A stretch of 64,000 bases of DNA from PALSA-612 sp963711315 (lineage in GTDB: Bacteria > Actinomycetota > Thermoleophilia > Gaiellales > Gaiellaceae), in contig CAVQDQ010000001.1 in the NCBI GenBank assembly GCA_963711315.1, positions 62,001-126,000 of the forward strand, read 5' to 3'. A program made the position numbers and the translations under genes. Position 1 is the first letter of the stretch. Every line of letters begins with the position of its first letter. Under the pieces are notes generated by a model. The model was not told the DNA's origin. It searched no databases and worked only from the letters and a program-made list of their open reading frames with translations. Of this stretch, positions 1 to 8,935 are shown in pieces.

Positions 1-1371
1 ATCGCCCTACTCGGGGCGAGCCAGCGTCGGCGGGCGATGGTGGGCGCAGGCTACAACACGTTCCTCCTCCGCTCGGAGGACGTCTTCATCGACCTGCTCA
101 CGGACAGCGGCACCTCGGCTCTCTCGCAGGAGCAGCGTGCCGCGATGGAGCTCGGCGACGAGGCATACGCCGGCTCGCGCAGCTTCTTCCGGCTGGAGGC
201 GGCGATGCGGGACGTCTACGGCTATCGGCATTTGATACCAACCCACCAGGGTCGCGGAGCCGAGCACCTGCTCGCGCGACTCCTCGTGGAGCCGGGGAAG
301 CTCGTCCCTTCGAATCTGTACTTCACGACGTCGCGGCTCCACGTCGAGCTCGCAGGCGGGATCTGGACCGACGTGGCCATCCCCGAGGCGTCCGAGCCCG
401 AGTCGACCTTCCCCTTCAAGGGCAACATCGATCTCGTCGCGCTGGAGCGCGTCCTCAGCGCGGCGGCGCCCGAGCGCGTCGCCTTCGTGCGCCAGGAGGC
501 GTGCCTGAACATGGCCGGCGGCCAGCCCTTCTCGATCGAGAACCTCCGCGGCGTTCGCGAGCTCACCCGGCAGTACGGCGTGCCCTTCATCCTCGATGCG
601 ACCCGGATCTCGGAGAACGCCGTCTTCGTCAAGGATCGTGAGCCGCGCTGGGCGAACCGGTCTCTTCCGGAGATCATTCGCGCGATCGCGGCCGAGAGCG
701 ACGGTGCCGTCTTCTCCTCGAAGAAGGATCACTTCGTCCCGATCGGCGGCTTCCTGGCCCTGAACGACGACCGGCTGGCCGAGCGAGCTCGTGAGCTCGT
801 CGTCGTCTACGAGGGCTTTCCGCACTACGGGGGCATCGCCGGGCATGACATGGAGGCGCTTGCTCAGGGGATCCTGGAGTCGGCGGACGAGCCGATGGTG
901 CGCCACATCGTCGCCCAGGCCGCCTATCTCGGTCGTCTGCTCCGGGAGCGGGACATCCCGATCGTCCTGCCCGTCGGTGCCCACGCCGTCTTCCTCGACG
1001 CGAAGCGCTTTCTACCACACCTCGCGCAGAACGAGTTCCCAGCGCAGTCGCTCGCGGCGGCGCTCTACCTGGCGGGCGGCGTGCGCTCGATGGAGCGCGG
1101 CATCGTCTCTGGCCAGCACGGGGACGAGCCCTACGACGACCTCGAGCTCGTGCGCCTCACACTGCCGCGCCGCGTCTACACCCAGGAGCACCTCGCGTAC
1201 GTCGCCGACGTGGTCGAAGCCGTGCATTGCGTGCGCGATGCGGTGCCCGGCCTTTGCTTCACCCACGAGCCCGAGCAGCTGCGCTTCTTCCTCGGCCGCT
1301 TCGAGCCGCTCGCACCCTATCCCGAGTTCGGTATCGAGGCGGCGTTGCGTTCGCACCAAGTCCGCAGCTAG
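1..1371 (+). CDS. tnaA: Tryptophanase / tyrosine phenol-lyase family beta-eliminating lyase (5' end outside window)
   Basis: Cytosolic pyridoxal-phosphate enzyme that splits tryptophan to indole, pyruvate and ammonia (or tyrosine to phenol). The frame is open from base 1. The first ATG, at 37, is internal, because residues before it still align with the family N-terminus, where about 30 more residues precede the FIDLLTDSGT stretch. Visible are the THQGRG phosphate-binding turn (about residue 81 of the visible frame), the SSKKDH motif with the Schiff-base lysine (about 242) and the EGFPHYGG loop. The C-terminus matches family ends. The substrate (Trp or Tyr) cannot be settled from these motifs alone. 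It converges on the P-type ATPase gene: the two stop codons share the bases of one CTAG. Confidence 0.9.
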   Translation: MALLGASQRRRAMVGAGYNTFLLRSEDVFIDLLTDSGTSALSQEQRAAMELGDEAYAGSRSFFRLEAAMRDVYGYRHLIPTHQGRGAEHLLARLLVEPGKLVPSNLYFTTSRLHVELAGGIWTDVAIPEASEPESTFPFKGNIDLVALERVLSAAAPERVAFVRQEACLNMAGGQPFSIENLRGVRELTRQYGVPFILDATRISENAVFVKDREPRWANRSLPEIIRAIAAESDGAVFSSKKDHFVPIGGFLALNDDRLAERARELVVVYEGFPHYGGIAGHDMEALAQGILESADEPMVRHIVAQAAYLGRLLRERDIPIVLPVGAHAVFLDAKRFLPHLAQNEFPAQSLAAALYLAGGVRSMERGIVSGQHGDEPYDDLELVRLTLPRRVYTQEHLAYVADVVEAVHCVRDAVPGLCFTHEPEQLRFFLGRFEPLAPYPEFGIEAALRSHQVRS

Positions 1372-4136
1372 CCGCCGAATGTCGGACGGGCGCGCCGACG
1401 GATACGCCAGCGGCGAAGCTCGTCGGCGCCCCAGACGACAACCGGGAACGTTGCGAGCAGCCCTACCTCAGTCGGGCCGAGCGCCGCCGTGTGGAAGACG
1501 TCCTGGAGTGCAGGCACGTAGACGAGGAGCGCCGTAAAGACGATCTCCACGGCGATTCCCCAGAGCAGGAGGCGGTTGCTGAAGACGCCCACAGAGCGGA
1601 GCGACGCCCACTCGGTGCGGGACGCGACGGCGGTGCCGATCTGGCAGGCCACGATCCCCGCAAAAGTCATCGTCGTCGCGCGCAGGTAGTCGTCGTGCAG
1701 TGGGCTTCCGGACGAGACGTCGGCACCAGGGGTCCAGTCGGCGAGCAGGAGAACCCAGAAGAAGCCGGCCATGACGAGCGCGGCCTCGATCAGCCCGAGG
1801 AAGACCCAGGCCCGGTAGAGCATCGAGCGCCGGATGACGCCCTCTGAGCGGGGACGCGGGGGTCGTTGCATCAGCCCCGGTTCTGCCCGCTCGCGGCCGA
1901 GCGCGAGCGCCGGCAGGATCTCCGTGCCGAGGTCGATGGCGAGGATCTGGAGCACCGTGAGCGGGAGTGGAATCGTCCCGCCGGACAGAGCGAACACGAG
2001 GAACGGGACGACCTCGGGCGTGGCGTGGGCGAATATGTAGACGATGAACTTGCGGACGTTCTCGAAGACCTGTCGGCCCGCCGAGACGGCGGCCACGATC
2101 GTCGCGAAGTTGTCATCGGTCAGCACCATCGTCGCCGCCTCGCGGGCCACGTCCGTGCCGGTGACGCCCATGGCTACCCCGATGTCTGCCCGCCGCAGCG
2201 CGGGCGCGTCGTTCACGCCGTCTCCGGTCATCGCGACGACGTGGCCCTCGTCGCGGAGCGCATCGGCGATTCGGAGCTTTGCCTCCGGCGATGTGCGCGC
2301 GAATATCAGCTCCTTGCCCTCCCCCAGGAGGGCGTCCAGCTCGCGCTCGCTCATCTCATCCAGCTCCGCGCCGGTGACGACTGTCGCCCCGTCGCGTGCT
2401 ATGCCGACCCTGCGCGCAATCTCAGCGGCCGTCAGCCCGTAGTCGCCTGTGACAACGAGGATGCGGATTCCCGCCTCGTGGCAGCGGGCAACCGCCTCTG
2501 CTACCTGGGGCCGCGGGGGATCGAAGAGAACGACCAGGCCGAGCAAGCACAGATCGCTCTCGGCGTCTTCCCTGCGCTCGGGTGGCGCCGAGCCGGCAGG
2601 GAGGCGCCGGCGCGCGACCGCGAGCACGCGCAGCCCCTGCGACGCATAGCCCTCGACCACGAAGAGCACTCGTTGCCGGTCACTCTCGGTGAGTGGCACG
2701 TGGTCGTCAGGCCCTCCAATCAACGTGGAGCGGCGAAGCACCTCCTCCGGGGCCCCCTTCGCATGCACGGTGATGCCCCCGTCCTCGCGCTCGTCGACCG
2801 TTGACATGAGGCGCAGCTTCGGATCGAATCGGTACAGCTTCCGGCGGTGGTGCTCGCGTCTGGTGACGGTGACGTCGACCCCGAGCGCGCGTGCCGCCTC
2901 GAGCATCCCGATCTCGGTTGCCTCGCCGCGCGACTTTCCGGCCCGCGTTGGACTGAGCTCGGCGGTGCTGCAGGCAGCTATCGTCCGGCCGAGGAAGCCG
3001 AGCACCGGGTCGGCGGCGACCGCTGCCTTCGCGTCGATATCTCCCTCGAGGTCGAGCTCGCCGAGTGGTGTCCAGAGACGCACCGCGCGCATGCGGTTCT
3101 CGGTCAGCGTCCCCGTCTTGTCGGTGCAGATGACGTCGGTCGAGCCGAGGGTCTCGACCGCGCTCAGCCGCTTGACGACTGCGCCGCGCCGAGCGAGCTG
3201 GGCCACACCGACCGCGAGCGCGAGCGTCAGGGTCGGCAGGAGCCCTTCCGGGACGTTTGCCACGATGAGGCCGATGGCGAAGCTGAACGCGTCGTGGAGG
3301 GGAAGGCCGGCTGCGAGCCAGCCGATCGGCCAGAAGGCAAGTCCGACGCAGACCGCCACCAGCGCGATCAGCCACGCGACACGCCGGACCTGCTGCTCGA
3401 GTGGGCTTGCTTCGACACGGACCCGCTCCGACAGAGCAGCGATGCGACCGAGCTCGGTCTGCATGCCGGTCGCCACGACCAATGCCTTTGCCTCGCCGCC
3501 GATGCAGGTCGTGCCGCTGAACACGACATGGCGGGCGTCCATGAGCGGACCCGTCGTGTCGAGGAACTCGGAGGAGCGGTAGACGGGCTGCGACTCACCC
3601 GTAAGGGTAGAGAGGTCGACGTCGACGGATCCTTCGAGGAGTCGCGCGTCGACGGGAACGCGGTCGCCTTCCTGGAGAACGATCACGTCGCCCGGCACGA
3701 GCTCGATCGCATCCGCTAGCCCGGGCCGCCCGTCTCGGAGGACTGTCGCTTGCGGCGGCATGTAGCGCTGCAGGGCCTCGACGGCGCTCTCTGCATGGCG
3801 TTCCTGGGCGAAGGCGAAGAGCGCATTGAGAGCGATGACGGCGACGATGGCTACACCGAGCACTGGCAGCCCCGCGACGAAAGCAAGGCCGGCCGCCACC
3901 CAGAGCAAGAAGGCGAGCGGATGGGTGATCTGACGCAGCAGCTGGCGGGGCCAGAGCGCGCGACCCCGCCTCCTGAGCTCGTTCGGTCCGTAGACGACGA
4001 GGCGGCGCTCGGCCTCACGACTCGAGAGGCCCTTGGGGCTCGCCGTCAAGTCCCGGAAGAGCTCGAGGATCGGCTCTCGGGGATCAGCGAGTCCGCGCTG
4101 CGCCACCGACGGGGCGGGTGGGTCTGTGGGCAGCAC
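1368..4136 (-). CDS. P-type cation-transporting ATPase, Na+/K+-pump-like (P2 family)
   Basis: Membrane ion pump of 922 residues. In order: cation-ATPase N-domain (residues 15-75), TM1-2, actuator domain with TGES (179-182), TM3-4 with VANVPEGLL (292-300), phosphorylation motif DKTGT (Asp339), KGAPE in the nucleotide domain (460-464), TGD (563-565), TGDGVND hinge (637-643) and six C-terminal TM helices. TM6 reads AIDLGTEILPA and is followed by a RERAEPGLMQRPPRP stretch, much closer to Na+/K+- and H+/K+-ATPases than to SERCA. The acidic ligands Asp735 and Glu739 are kept, as is Glu708 in TM5, but the TM5 position of the Na+/K+ serine is His. The transported ion is therefore open. No accessory subunit gene is adjacent. 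It converges on tnaA and diverges from the por operon. Confidence 0.92.
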   Translation of the reverse strand: MLPTDPPAPSVAQRGLADPREPILELFRDLTASPKGLSSREAERRLVVYGPNELRRRGRALWPRQLLRQITHPLAFLLWVAAGLAFVAGLPVLGVAIVAVIALNALFAFAQERHAESAVEALQRYMPPQATVLRDGRPGLADAIELVPGDVIVLQEGDRVPVDARLLEGSVDVDLSTLTGESQPVYRSSEFLDTTGPLMDARHVVFSGTTCIGGEAKALVVATGMQTELGRIAALSERVRVEASPLEQQVRRVAWLIALVAVCVGLAFWPIGWLAAGLPLHDAFSFAIGLIVANVPEGLLPTLTLALAVGVAQLARRGAVVKRLSAVETLGSTDVICTDKTGTLTENRMRAVRLWTPLGELDLEGDIDAKAAVAADPVLGFLGRTIAACSTAELSPTRAGKSRGEATEIGMLEAARALGVDVTVTRREHHRRKLYRFDPKLRLMSTVDEREDGGITVHAKGAPEEVLRRSTLIGGPDDHVPLTESDRQRVLFVVEGYASQGLRVLAVARRRLPAGSAPPERREDAESDLCLLGLVVLFDPPRPQVAEAVARCHEAGIRILVVTGDYGLTAAEIARRVGIARDGATVVTGAELDEMSERELDALLGEGKELIFARTSPEAKLRIADALRDEGHVVAMTGDGVNDAPALRRADIGVAMGVTGTDVAREAATMVLTDDNFATIVAAVSAGRQVFENVRKFIVYIFAHATPEVVPFLVFALSGGTIPLPLTVLQILAIDLGTEILPALALGRERAEPGLMQRPPRPRSEGVIRRSMLYRAWVFLGLIEAALVMAGFFWVLLLADWTPGADVSSGSPLHDDYLRATTMTFAGIVACQIGTAVASRTEWASLRSVGVFSNRLLLWGIAVEIVFTALLVYVPALQDVFHTAALGPTEVGLLATFPVVVWGADELRRWRIRRRARPTFGG

Positions 4137-4493
4137 GATGTTTCTCAGGCCGCCGCCCGGACGCGCGAGGCTGTCCGAGATCGAAGAGCTGGAGTCATTT
4201 CAATTCGGCTTGAGTGTCGGGCGTCTCGACGGCGAAGACATCGGACGCGGCGCGGATCGGCGCTACGGCTTTGCCGCACGGGAAGCGGCTCCGTGGCGGA
4301 TGTACAACTCGCGGGGAGAGGTGCCAGGCGCGCCGCAGGAGGGCATCGGGTCGAGACCGACTCCCCTGCAGGGAACCCGAATCACGGGATGCGACAGTGC
4401 TGCGGCGCCACACGCCGTCAGTGAGGCCACGGATGGCCGATCAGCGACGCCACGGATGCGCCACCGCCAGCCGTCGCCGACGATCGGTCTGCT
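4137..4493. other. Divergent intergenic region between the P-type ATPase and por operon
   Basis: About 357 bases between two divergently transcribed units. The only AT-richer patch lies near 4193-4207. On the minus strand it offers a TTGAAA that could be a -35 for the ATPase gene, but I see no convincing -10. No conserved protein, RNA or operator repeat was recognised. Overlapping open frames here have no recognisable family features. Confidence 0.4.
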
Positions 4494-5357
4494 GTGAAGG
4501 AAATGCTCGTTGTCGGCCGCGGCGGCGAGGGTGTCGTGCTCGCGTCGCAGATTCTCGCTGACACGTTCGCGCGTGCGGGCCTCTGGGTGCAAAGCTTTCC
4601 CGAGTTCACGGCCGAGCGGCGCGGGGCGCCGATCTCGGCCTTCCTGCGCTGGGACGAGTCTTCGCCGATACACCGGCGCTACAAGCTGCGGGAGTGCGAC
4701 GTGCTGGTCGTCATCTCAGCCTCGCCGCCCTCGCCGCAGGCTCTGGGCACCGTCAGGCCGGGAGGGTTGATCGTCCTGAATCGCCAGGCGCGGTTTCCTC
4801 ACACAGGCCCATACGACATCGCTCGCGTGCCAGCCTCGCGAATCGCGGAGGACAACGGCGTCCTTTCGTCGGAGGGCCGGCCGATGGGCAACATGGCGAT
4901 GCTCGGCGCCTGCGTGCGTCTGCTGCTTCCGGACGGGCTCGAGCACCTGGAGCAGGCGGTCGCGTCCCGCATGAGCGGCGCCGTGGCTGAAGCGAACATC
5001 GCCGCCGCCCGGGAGGGCTACGCGCGCTGCACGAGGCAGCACACGCTCGCCGGTGATACACCGGTCGTGGTGGCGCCCGGCCCTGCGCAGGCCTCCCTGC
5101 CGCGGAGCGTGCCCGTTTTCCCTGTCAGCACGATGGACACCCGTCGCAAAGAGACCGGCACGTGGTCGCTGGATCGGCCCGTGCTCATGGCGAAGTGCAC
5201 CGTCTGCGGCCTGTGCGCGCTCTTCTGCCCCGAAGGAGCAATGTCCAGAGAGGACGGCGCAATGGCCATCGACTACCTCCACTGCAAAGGGTGCGGCATC
5301 TGCGAAGTGGTCTGCCCGGTCAAGAACGCGATCGCGATGGAAGAGGTGGCAGTGTGA
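4494..5357 (+). CDS. Pyruvate/2-oxoacid:ferredoxin oxidoreductase gamma-delta fusion subunit
   Basis: First gene of a pyruvate:ferredoxin oxidoreductase operon. Residues 1-185 are the gamma domain (VGRGGEGVV at the N-terminus, then the SFPEFTAERRGAP stretch). Residues 225-287 are a delta-type bacterial ferredoxin with two CxxCxxCxxxC clusters (CTVCGLCALFC and CKGCGICEVVC), so two [4Fe-4S] centres feed electrons between the TPP enzyme and free ferredoxin. In many bacteria gamma and delta are separate genes; here they are joined by a linker of about 40 residues. The GTG at 4494 is taken as start; an ATG three codons in is the alternative. The stop overlaps the GTG of the alpha gene. Confidence 0.9.
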   Translation: MKEMLVVGRGGEGVVLASQILADTFARAGLWVQSFPEFTAERRGAPISAFLRWDESSPIHRRYKLRECDVLVVISASPPSPQALGTVRPGGLIVLNRQARFPHTGPYDIARVPASRIAEDNGVLSSEGRPMGNMAMLGACVRLLLPDGLEHLEQAVASRMSGAVAEANIAAAREGYARCTRQHTLAGDTPVVVAPGPAQASLPRSVPVFPVSTMDTRRKETGTWSLDRPVLMAKCTVCGLCALFCPEGAMSREDGAMAIDYLHCKGCGICEVVCPVKNAIAMEEVAV

Positions 5358-6514
5358 CCCAGACGCTGCCCCGCGGACGAACGGTGCTGACGGCCGACGA
5401 GGCTGCGGCGTACGCAGTGATGCTCGCCCGCGCCCGCGCCATCGGCTCCTACCCGATCACGCCGCAGACCATCATCGTCGAGCGGCTCGCCGATCTCGTG
5501 GCGGGGCGCGACGACGTCGAGTACGCGAACGTCGAGAGCGAGCATTCGATGTTCGGATATGTCATCGGCGCGGCGAGGGTCGGCGTACGGACCTTCACCG
5601 CGACGTCGTCGCAAGGACTTCTGTACGCCCACGAGCAGCTCCATCGAGCGTCGCGGGAGCGCATCCCCCTGGTTGCCGTCAACGTCAACCGCGCCGTCCT
5701 CGCGCCTTGGAGCATCGAGCCCGATCTCTCGGACAGCATGAGCCAGCGAGACACCGGCTGGATCCAGCTGTACTGCTCGTCCGCGCAGGAGGTCCTCGAC
5801 AGCATTCTGTGCGCTTACCGGATCGCCGAGACGGTGATGCTTCCGGTGATGGTCTGTTTGGAGGGCTTCCTGCTCTCGCACACGACGGAGGTGCTCGACA
5901 TCCCGGAGCAGGCTGCGGTCGACGCCTTCCTCCCTGAGTTCCAGCCGCCGGAGGACTGGCTGCTCGACCCGGAACGGCCACGCACGTTCTCGGGCTTGCC
6001 GGAGCCGAGAGACTATTACGCGTTCCAGCTCCACGTCGCTCAGGCCATGGACGAGGCGAGCGAGCTGATCGAGACGGTCGCGTCGGAGTTCTCGATGCAC
6101 TTCGGCCGGGAGAAGGTCGGTGCGCTCGAGCTCGTCGGCAACCGCGACGCCGACGACGCTCTCGTCGCCATCGGAACGATCGGAGATACCGCGCAGGAGC
6201 TGCTCGACGACGACGACCTCCTGCTTGTCCGCGTGCATGCGTACAGGCCGTTTCCGCGGGCGGAGCTCTCGGCCGTGCTGGGAGGGGCGAGGTACGTGTC
6301 GGTCGTCGACCGCGCCGCTGCTTTCGGCTCGCTCGGCCCGCTCGGGAACGACGTGCGGTCCCTCGAGCTCGGCCACGCGCGGGCCGTCACGAACTACGTG
6401 TGCGGGCTGGGCGGCGCAGAGGTGACGCCCGCGACGCTGCGCTGGGCGCTGCAGCGGACGCGGTCGGGCTCCGAGCCGGGAGCGGGCCCGGTGTACGTCC
6501 CGGAGGGGGTGTAG
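5354..6514 (+). CDS. porA: Pyruvate:ferredoxin oxidoreductase alpha subunit
   Basis: Alpha subunit (386 aa) of the CoA- and TPP-dependent enzyme that interconverts pyruvate and acetyl-CoA with ferredoxin. The frame is open further upstream, but that part overlaps the ferredoxin domain of the preceding gene in another frame. The GTG at 5354, overlapping that gene's TGA, gives the family N-terminus. Visible: SYPITPQT near residue 33 (family PITPQT motif), VESEHS, TFTATSSQGL with the start of the HE dipeptide, NRAVLAP, and the SDSMSQRDTGW segment typical of pyruvate rather than 2-oxoglutarate enzymes. The C-terminal half holds the domain II Rossmann fold. It acts with the flanking gamma-delta and beta subunits in the cytosol. 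Confidence 0.93.
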   Translation: MTQTLPRGRTVLTADEAAAYAVMLARARAIGSYPITPQTIIVERLADLVAGRDDVEYANVESEHSMFGYVIGAARVGVRTFTATSSQGLLYAHEQLHRASRERIPLVAVNVNRAVLAPWSIEPDLSDSMSQRDTGWIQLYCSSAQEVLDSILCAYRIAETVMLPVMVCLEGFLLSHTTEVLDIPEQAAVDAFLPEFQPPEDWLLDPERPRTFSGLPEPRDYYAFQLHVAQAMDEASELIETVASEFSMHFGREKVGALELVGNRDADDALVAIGTIGDTAQELLDDDDLLLVRVHAYRPFPRAELSAVLGGARYVSVVDRAAAFGSLGPLGNDVRSLELGHARAVTNYVCGLGGAEVTPATLRWALQRTRSGSEPGAGPVYVPEGV

Positions 6515-6516
6515 CG

Positions 6517-7455
6517 GTGGCCGTCTGGCTCGACGAAGTGCTTTCGGAGGAGAGGCTCCTCTATCCCGGCCATGGAGCCTGTGCAGGCTGCGGCCCGGCG
6601 ATCAACATCCAGCATGTGCTCGGAGGCCTCGTGGCGGCGGCGCCAGAGTCGAAGATCGTGCTGGTGATACCGGCCTCGTGCTGGACGATCATCGCGGGAG
6701 TCTTTCCCGCGCACGCCCTCGGGGTCTCTGTGCATCTGACCCCCTTTGCGTCGGCGGCGGCGGAGGCATCCGGGCTCAAGGCTGCCTTGCGCCTGCGTGG
6801 CAAGGGCGACGCCACGGTGGTCGTTTGGGGCGGGGACGGCGCGACGGTCGACATCGGGTTCTCGGGCGTGTCTGCGGCCGCGGAACGAAACGAGGACATC
6901 ATCTACGTCCTCAACGACAACGAGGCCTACATGAACACCGGCGTCCAGAAGTCGGGCGCCACGCCGGAGGGCGCCTGGACGACGACCACGCCGGCCGGCG
7001 CGCCGAGGGCGGGACAGAAGAAGGACATCGCGCGGATCATGGCGGCGCACGGCATTCCCTATGTGGCGACGCTCGCCCTGGGATCGGTGCCGACGCTGAA
7101 GGATTTCCGGGCCAAGGTCACGAGAGCGGCGGAGCTGCGCGGCTTCCGGTTTCTCCACGTGCTCGGCGCGTGTCCGCCGGGCTGGAGGTACCCGACCGAT
7201 CAGTCCGTCGAGATCGTGCGGTTGGCCGTCGAGAGCCGATACTTTCCCCTCTTCGCGTGCGATGGCGGGGAGTGGAAGATCACCTTCCGGCCCAAGCATC
7301 CCGTGCCGATGGGCGAGTTCATCGCTACCCAGGGACGCTTCAATCACCTTTCGCGGGAGGAGATCGACGTCATCCAGTCTCACGTGGACGCGCGCTGGAA
7401 GCTGCTCGAGGACCTGGAATTCACGGAAAACGGCAAGAAAGGAGTGCACGCATGA
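6517..7455 (+). CDS. porB: Pyruvate:ferredoxin oxidoreductase beta subunit (TPP-binding)
   Basis: Beta subunit (312 aa) carrying thiamine pyrophosphate. Start GTG 6517 sits two bases after the alpha stop with a GGAGGGGG ribosome site at 6502-6509; the longer open frame upstream only shadows porA. Visible: GACAGCGP near residue 20 (cysteines of the beta-subunit cluster region), GGDGATVDIGFSG followed by the LNDNEAYMNTG end of the TPP motif, and WTTTTPAG with KKD, all characteristic of pyruvate synthases. The stop overlaps the ATG of the next small gene (ATGA), so the products are probably made in fixed ratio. Confidence 0.94.
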   Translation: MAVWLDEVLSEERLLYPGHGACAGCGPAINIQHVLGGLVAAAPESKIVLVIPASCWTIIAGVFPAHALGVSVHLTPFASAAAEASGLKAALRLRGKGDATVVVWGGDGATVDIGFSGVSAAAERNEDIIYVLNDNEAYMNTGVQKSGATPEGAWTTTTPAGAPRAGQKKDIARIMAAHGIPYVATLALGSVPTLKDFRAKVTRAAELRGFRFLHVLGACPPGWRYPTDQSVEIVRLAVESRYFPLFACDGGEWKITFRPKHPVPMGEFIATQGRFNHLSREEIDVIQSHVDARWKLLEDLEFTENGKKGVHA

Positions 7456-7742
7456 CTACGACTGCAGAACTGCAGGGCAGGCTCTCCGGCGCGACCTGCA
7501 TCGCGACGGTGCGGCCGACGCCGCCTGGCGACATCACCTTCGCACGCGGCGACCTGGACACCTCTCTGTACGGATCCGTCGAGGTCGCCTGGTACGCCGA
7601 CCGTCTTCAGATCACGGCCCTCGGCGCTGGCCCGGCCTCGATCGCCGAGGCGCACCCGAGCGACGACGGCCAGGACGTCATCGTCGAGATCCGGCCGCCC
7701 CGGCTCGAGGAGCTCCCGGAGACCGTGCCGGGCGCCGACTGA
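7452..7742 (+). CDS. Small acidic protein in the por operon, unknown function
   Basis: A 96-residue product whose ATG overlaps the porB stop, so it is almost certainly co-translated with the oxidoreductase. It contains a single cysteine (near residue 16) and no membrane segment or cofactor motif. Acidic residues dominate the second half, with a VIVEIRPPRLEELPE stretch near the C-terminus. I do not recognise the family. The context suggests an accessory or stability factor of the pyruvate:ferredoxin oxidoreductase, but that rests on position only. Confidence 0.7.
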   Translation: MTTTAELQGRLSGATCIATVRPTPPGDITFARGDLDTSLYGSVEVAWYADRLQITALGAGPASIAEAHPSDDGQDVIVEIRPPRLEELPETVPGAD

Positions 7743-7800
7743 GCGTCTTCCGCCGGAACTCAAGCGAGCGACTCGGCGGAGCGGAAGGAGGTGACGTGCG

Positions 7801-8163
7801 ATGACGGCCGCTCATGTCCAGCGTCGTGTTCCCGCGTCGGCAGGTTCAGGTGAGTCGCATAGCCGTCTCGCTCGGTGGGCAGTCGGCTTGTCCACTCTCT
7901 GGGGGGTTGCGATTACGGCGTCAATCACGACCTTCGCCATCGCGTTTGCCGTTGGAGGCGCGACGGCCACCGAGGACAACTGGGTCGGCTACCTCAGCGC
8001 GGGCGTGGCGTTTGTTGGGTTCTTCGGCTCGCTCGGCGCGTTCGTGCTGGCGATCATCGCGAAGATCAAGCGCGAGCACTGGGTGCTGCTGTGGCTGCCA
8101 CTCAGCCTGTTCCCCGTGCTCTTCCTCCTCCTGGTGCTCGGCGAAGTCTTCTGGTGGGAATAG
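7801..8163 (+). CDS. Small three-TM membrane protein, unknown function
   Basis: A 120-residue integral membrane protein. A strong ribosome site, AAGGAGGTG at 7785-7793, fixes the ATG at 7801. After about 25 polar residues come three hydrophobic spans (about 27-53, 62-85 and 92-117), ending in FWW and a glutamate. There is no signal-peptidase site, cysteine pair or known motif. It follows the por operon by 58 bases and could be the last gene of that transcript. Function unknown. Confidence 0.7.
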   Translation: MTAAHVQRRVPASAGSGESHSRLARWAVGLSTLWGVAITASITTFAIAFAVGGATATEDNWVGYLSAGVAFVGFFGSLGAFVLAIIAKIKREHWVLLWLPLSLFPVLFLLLVLGEVFWWE

Positions 8164-8194
8164 CAAGTTCAGGGCTCAATGCCCGCCAGCCCGA

Positions 8195-8914
8195 TCATGC
8201 GGTGTCCGGCTCGTCCGGAGATGTGCCGAAGTGCGTCGAGAACCACGCGGCCGCGAGCGAGGCCACCTGCTCGAGTGCACCCGGCTCTTCGAAGAGGTGC
8301 GTGGCACCTGGGATGACCGCAAGCTCTTTCGGGCACGAAAGGTGCGCTACCGCATCGCGGTTGAGGTCGAGGACGACGTCGTCGGCGCCGCCGACGATGA
8401 GGAGCGTCGGTGCGCGCACTTCGGCAAGGCTGTTCCCTGCGAGGTCGGGGCGACCTCCTCGCGAGACCACCGCGGAGATCGTGTCACTCAACTCTGCGGC
8501 CGCCTGCAACGCCGCAGCGGCACCCGTGCTCGCACCAAAATAGGCGATCGGCAGGCCGCTGGCCTCGGGGCGAGCGGCGAGCCAGCGCGTCGTTGTGACG
8601 AGCCGCCGACTAAGCAGTTGGATGTCGAAGACCTTTCGGCGGTCGAGTTCCTCGTCCGATGTCAGGAGATCGAAAAGCAGCGTCGCGATGCCGGCGCGGT
8701 TCAGAGCTGCCGCAACACTGGCATTGCGCCGGCTCAAGCGACTCGAGCCGCTCCCGTGGGCGAACACGACCCAGCCGACTGCTCGTGCCGGGATCGTCAG
8801 GTCCCCCGCTAGACGGATGTCGCCGACTGCGATCTCGGCGCTCCGCCTCGCGAGTGCTTGATCAGTGACGTCTCCCATTCCCATGACGGTCAGCGACCGG
8901 TCCTCGCAGCGCAC
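8195..8914 (-). CDS. Dienelactone-hydrolase-like alpha/beta hydrolase
   Basis: Cytosolic alpha/beta hydrolase of about 230 residues. Visible: the HGSGSS oxyanion region near residue 53, the nucleophile elbow GASTGA (Ser near 131), the acid at GGADD and the histidine at GATHLFEEPG. That set is typical of the short dienelactone-hydrolase-like group often found next to phosphoribosyltransferase or stress genes. The frame can start at the GTG ending at 8914 or, more like the family, at the ATGs at 8884 or 8878. It lies 21 bases downstream of asnA on the same strand and may share its transcript. Substrate unknown. Confidence 0.82.
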   Translation of the reverse strand: MRCEDRSLTVMGMGDVTDQALARRSAEIAVGDIRLAGDLTIPARAVGWVVFAHGSGSSRLSRRNASVAAALNRAGIATLLFDLLTSDEELDRRKVFDIQLLSRRLVTTTRWLAARPEASGLPIAYFGASTGAAAALQAAAELSDTISAVVSRGGRPDLAGNSLAEVRAPTLLIVGGADDVVLDLNRDAVAHLSCPKELAVIPGATHLFEEPGALEQVASLAAAWFSTHFGTSPDEPDTA

Positions 8915-8935
8915 GCCCCGTCTGAAACCACCAGC

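Noticed and set aside
2689..3719. Long plus-strand frames inside the P-type ATPase gene
   Set aside because: Antisense to a gene with every P-type motif; no domain is seen.
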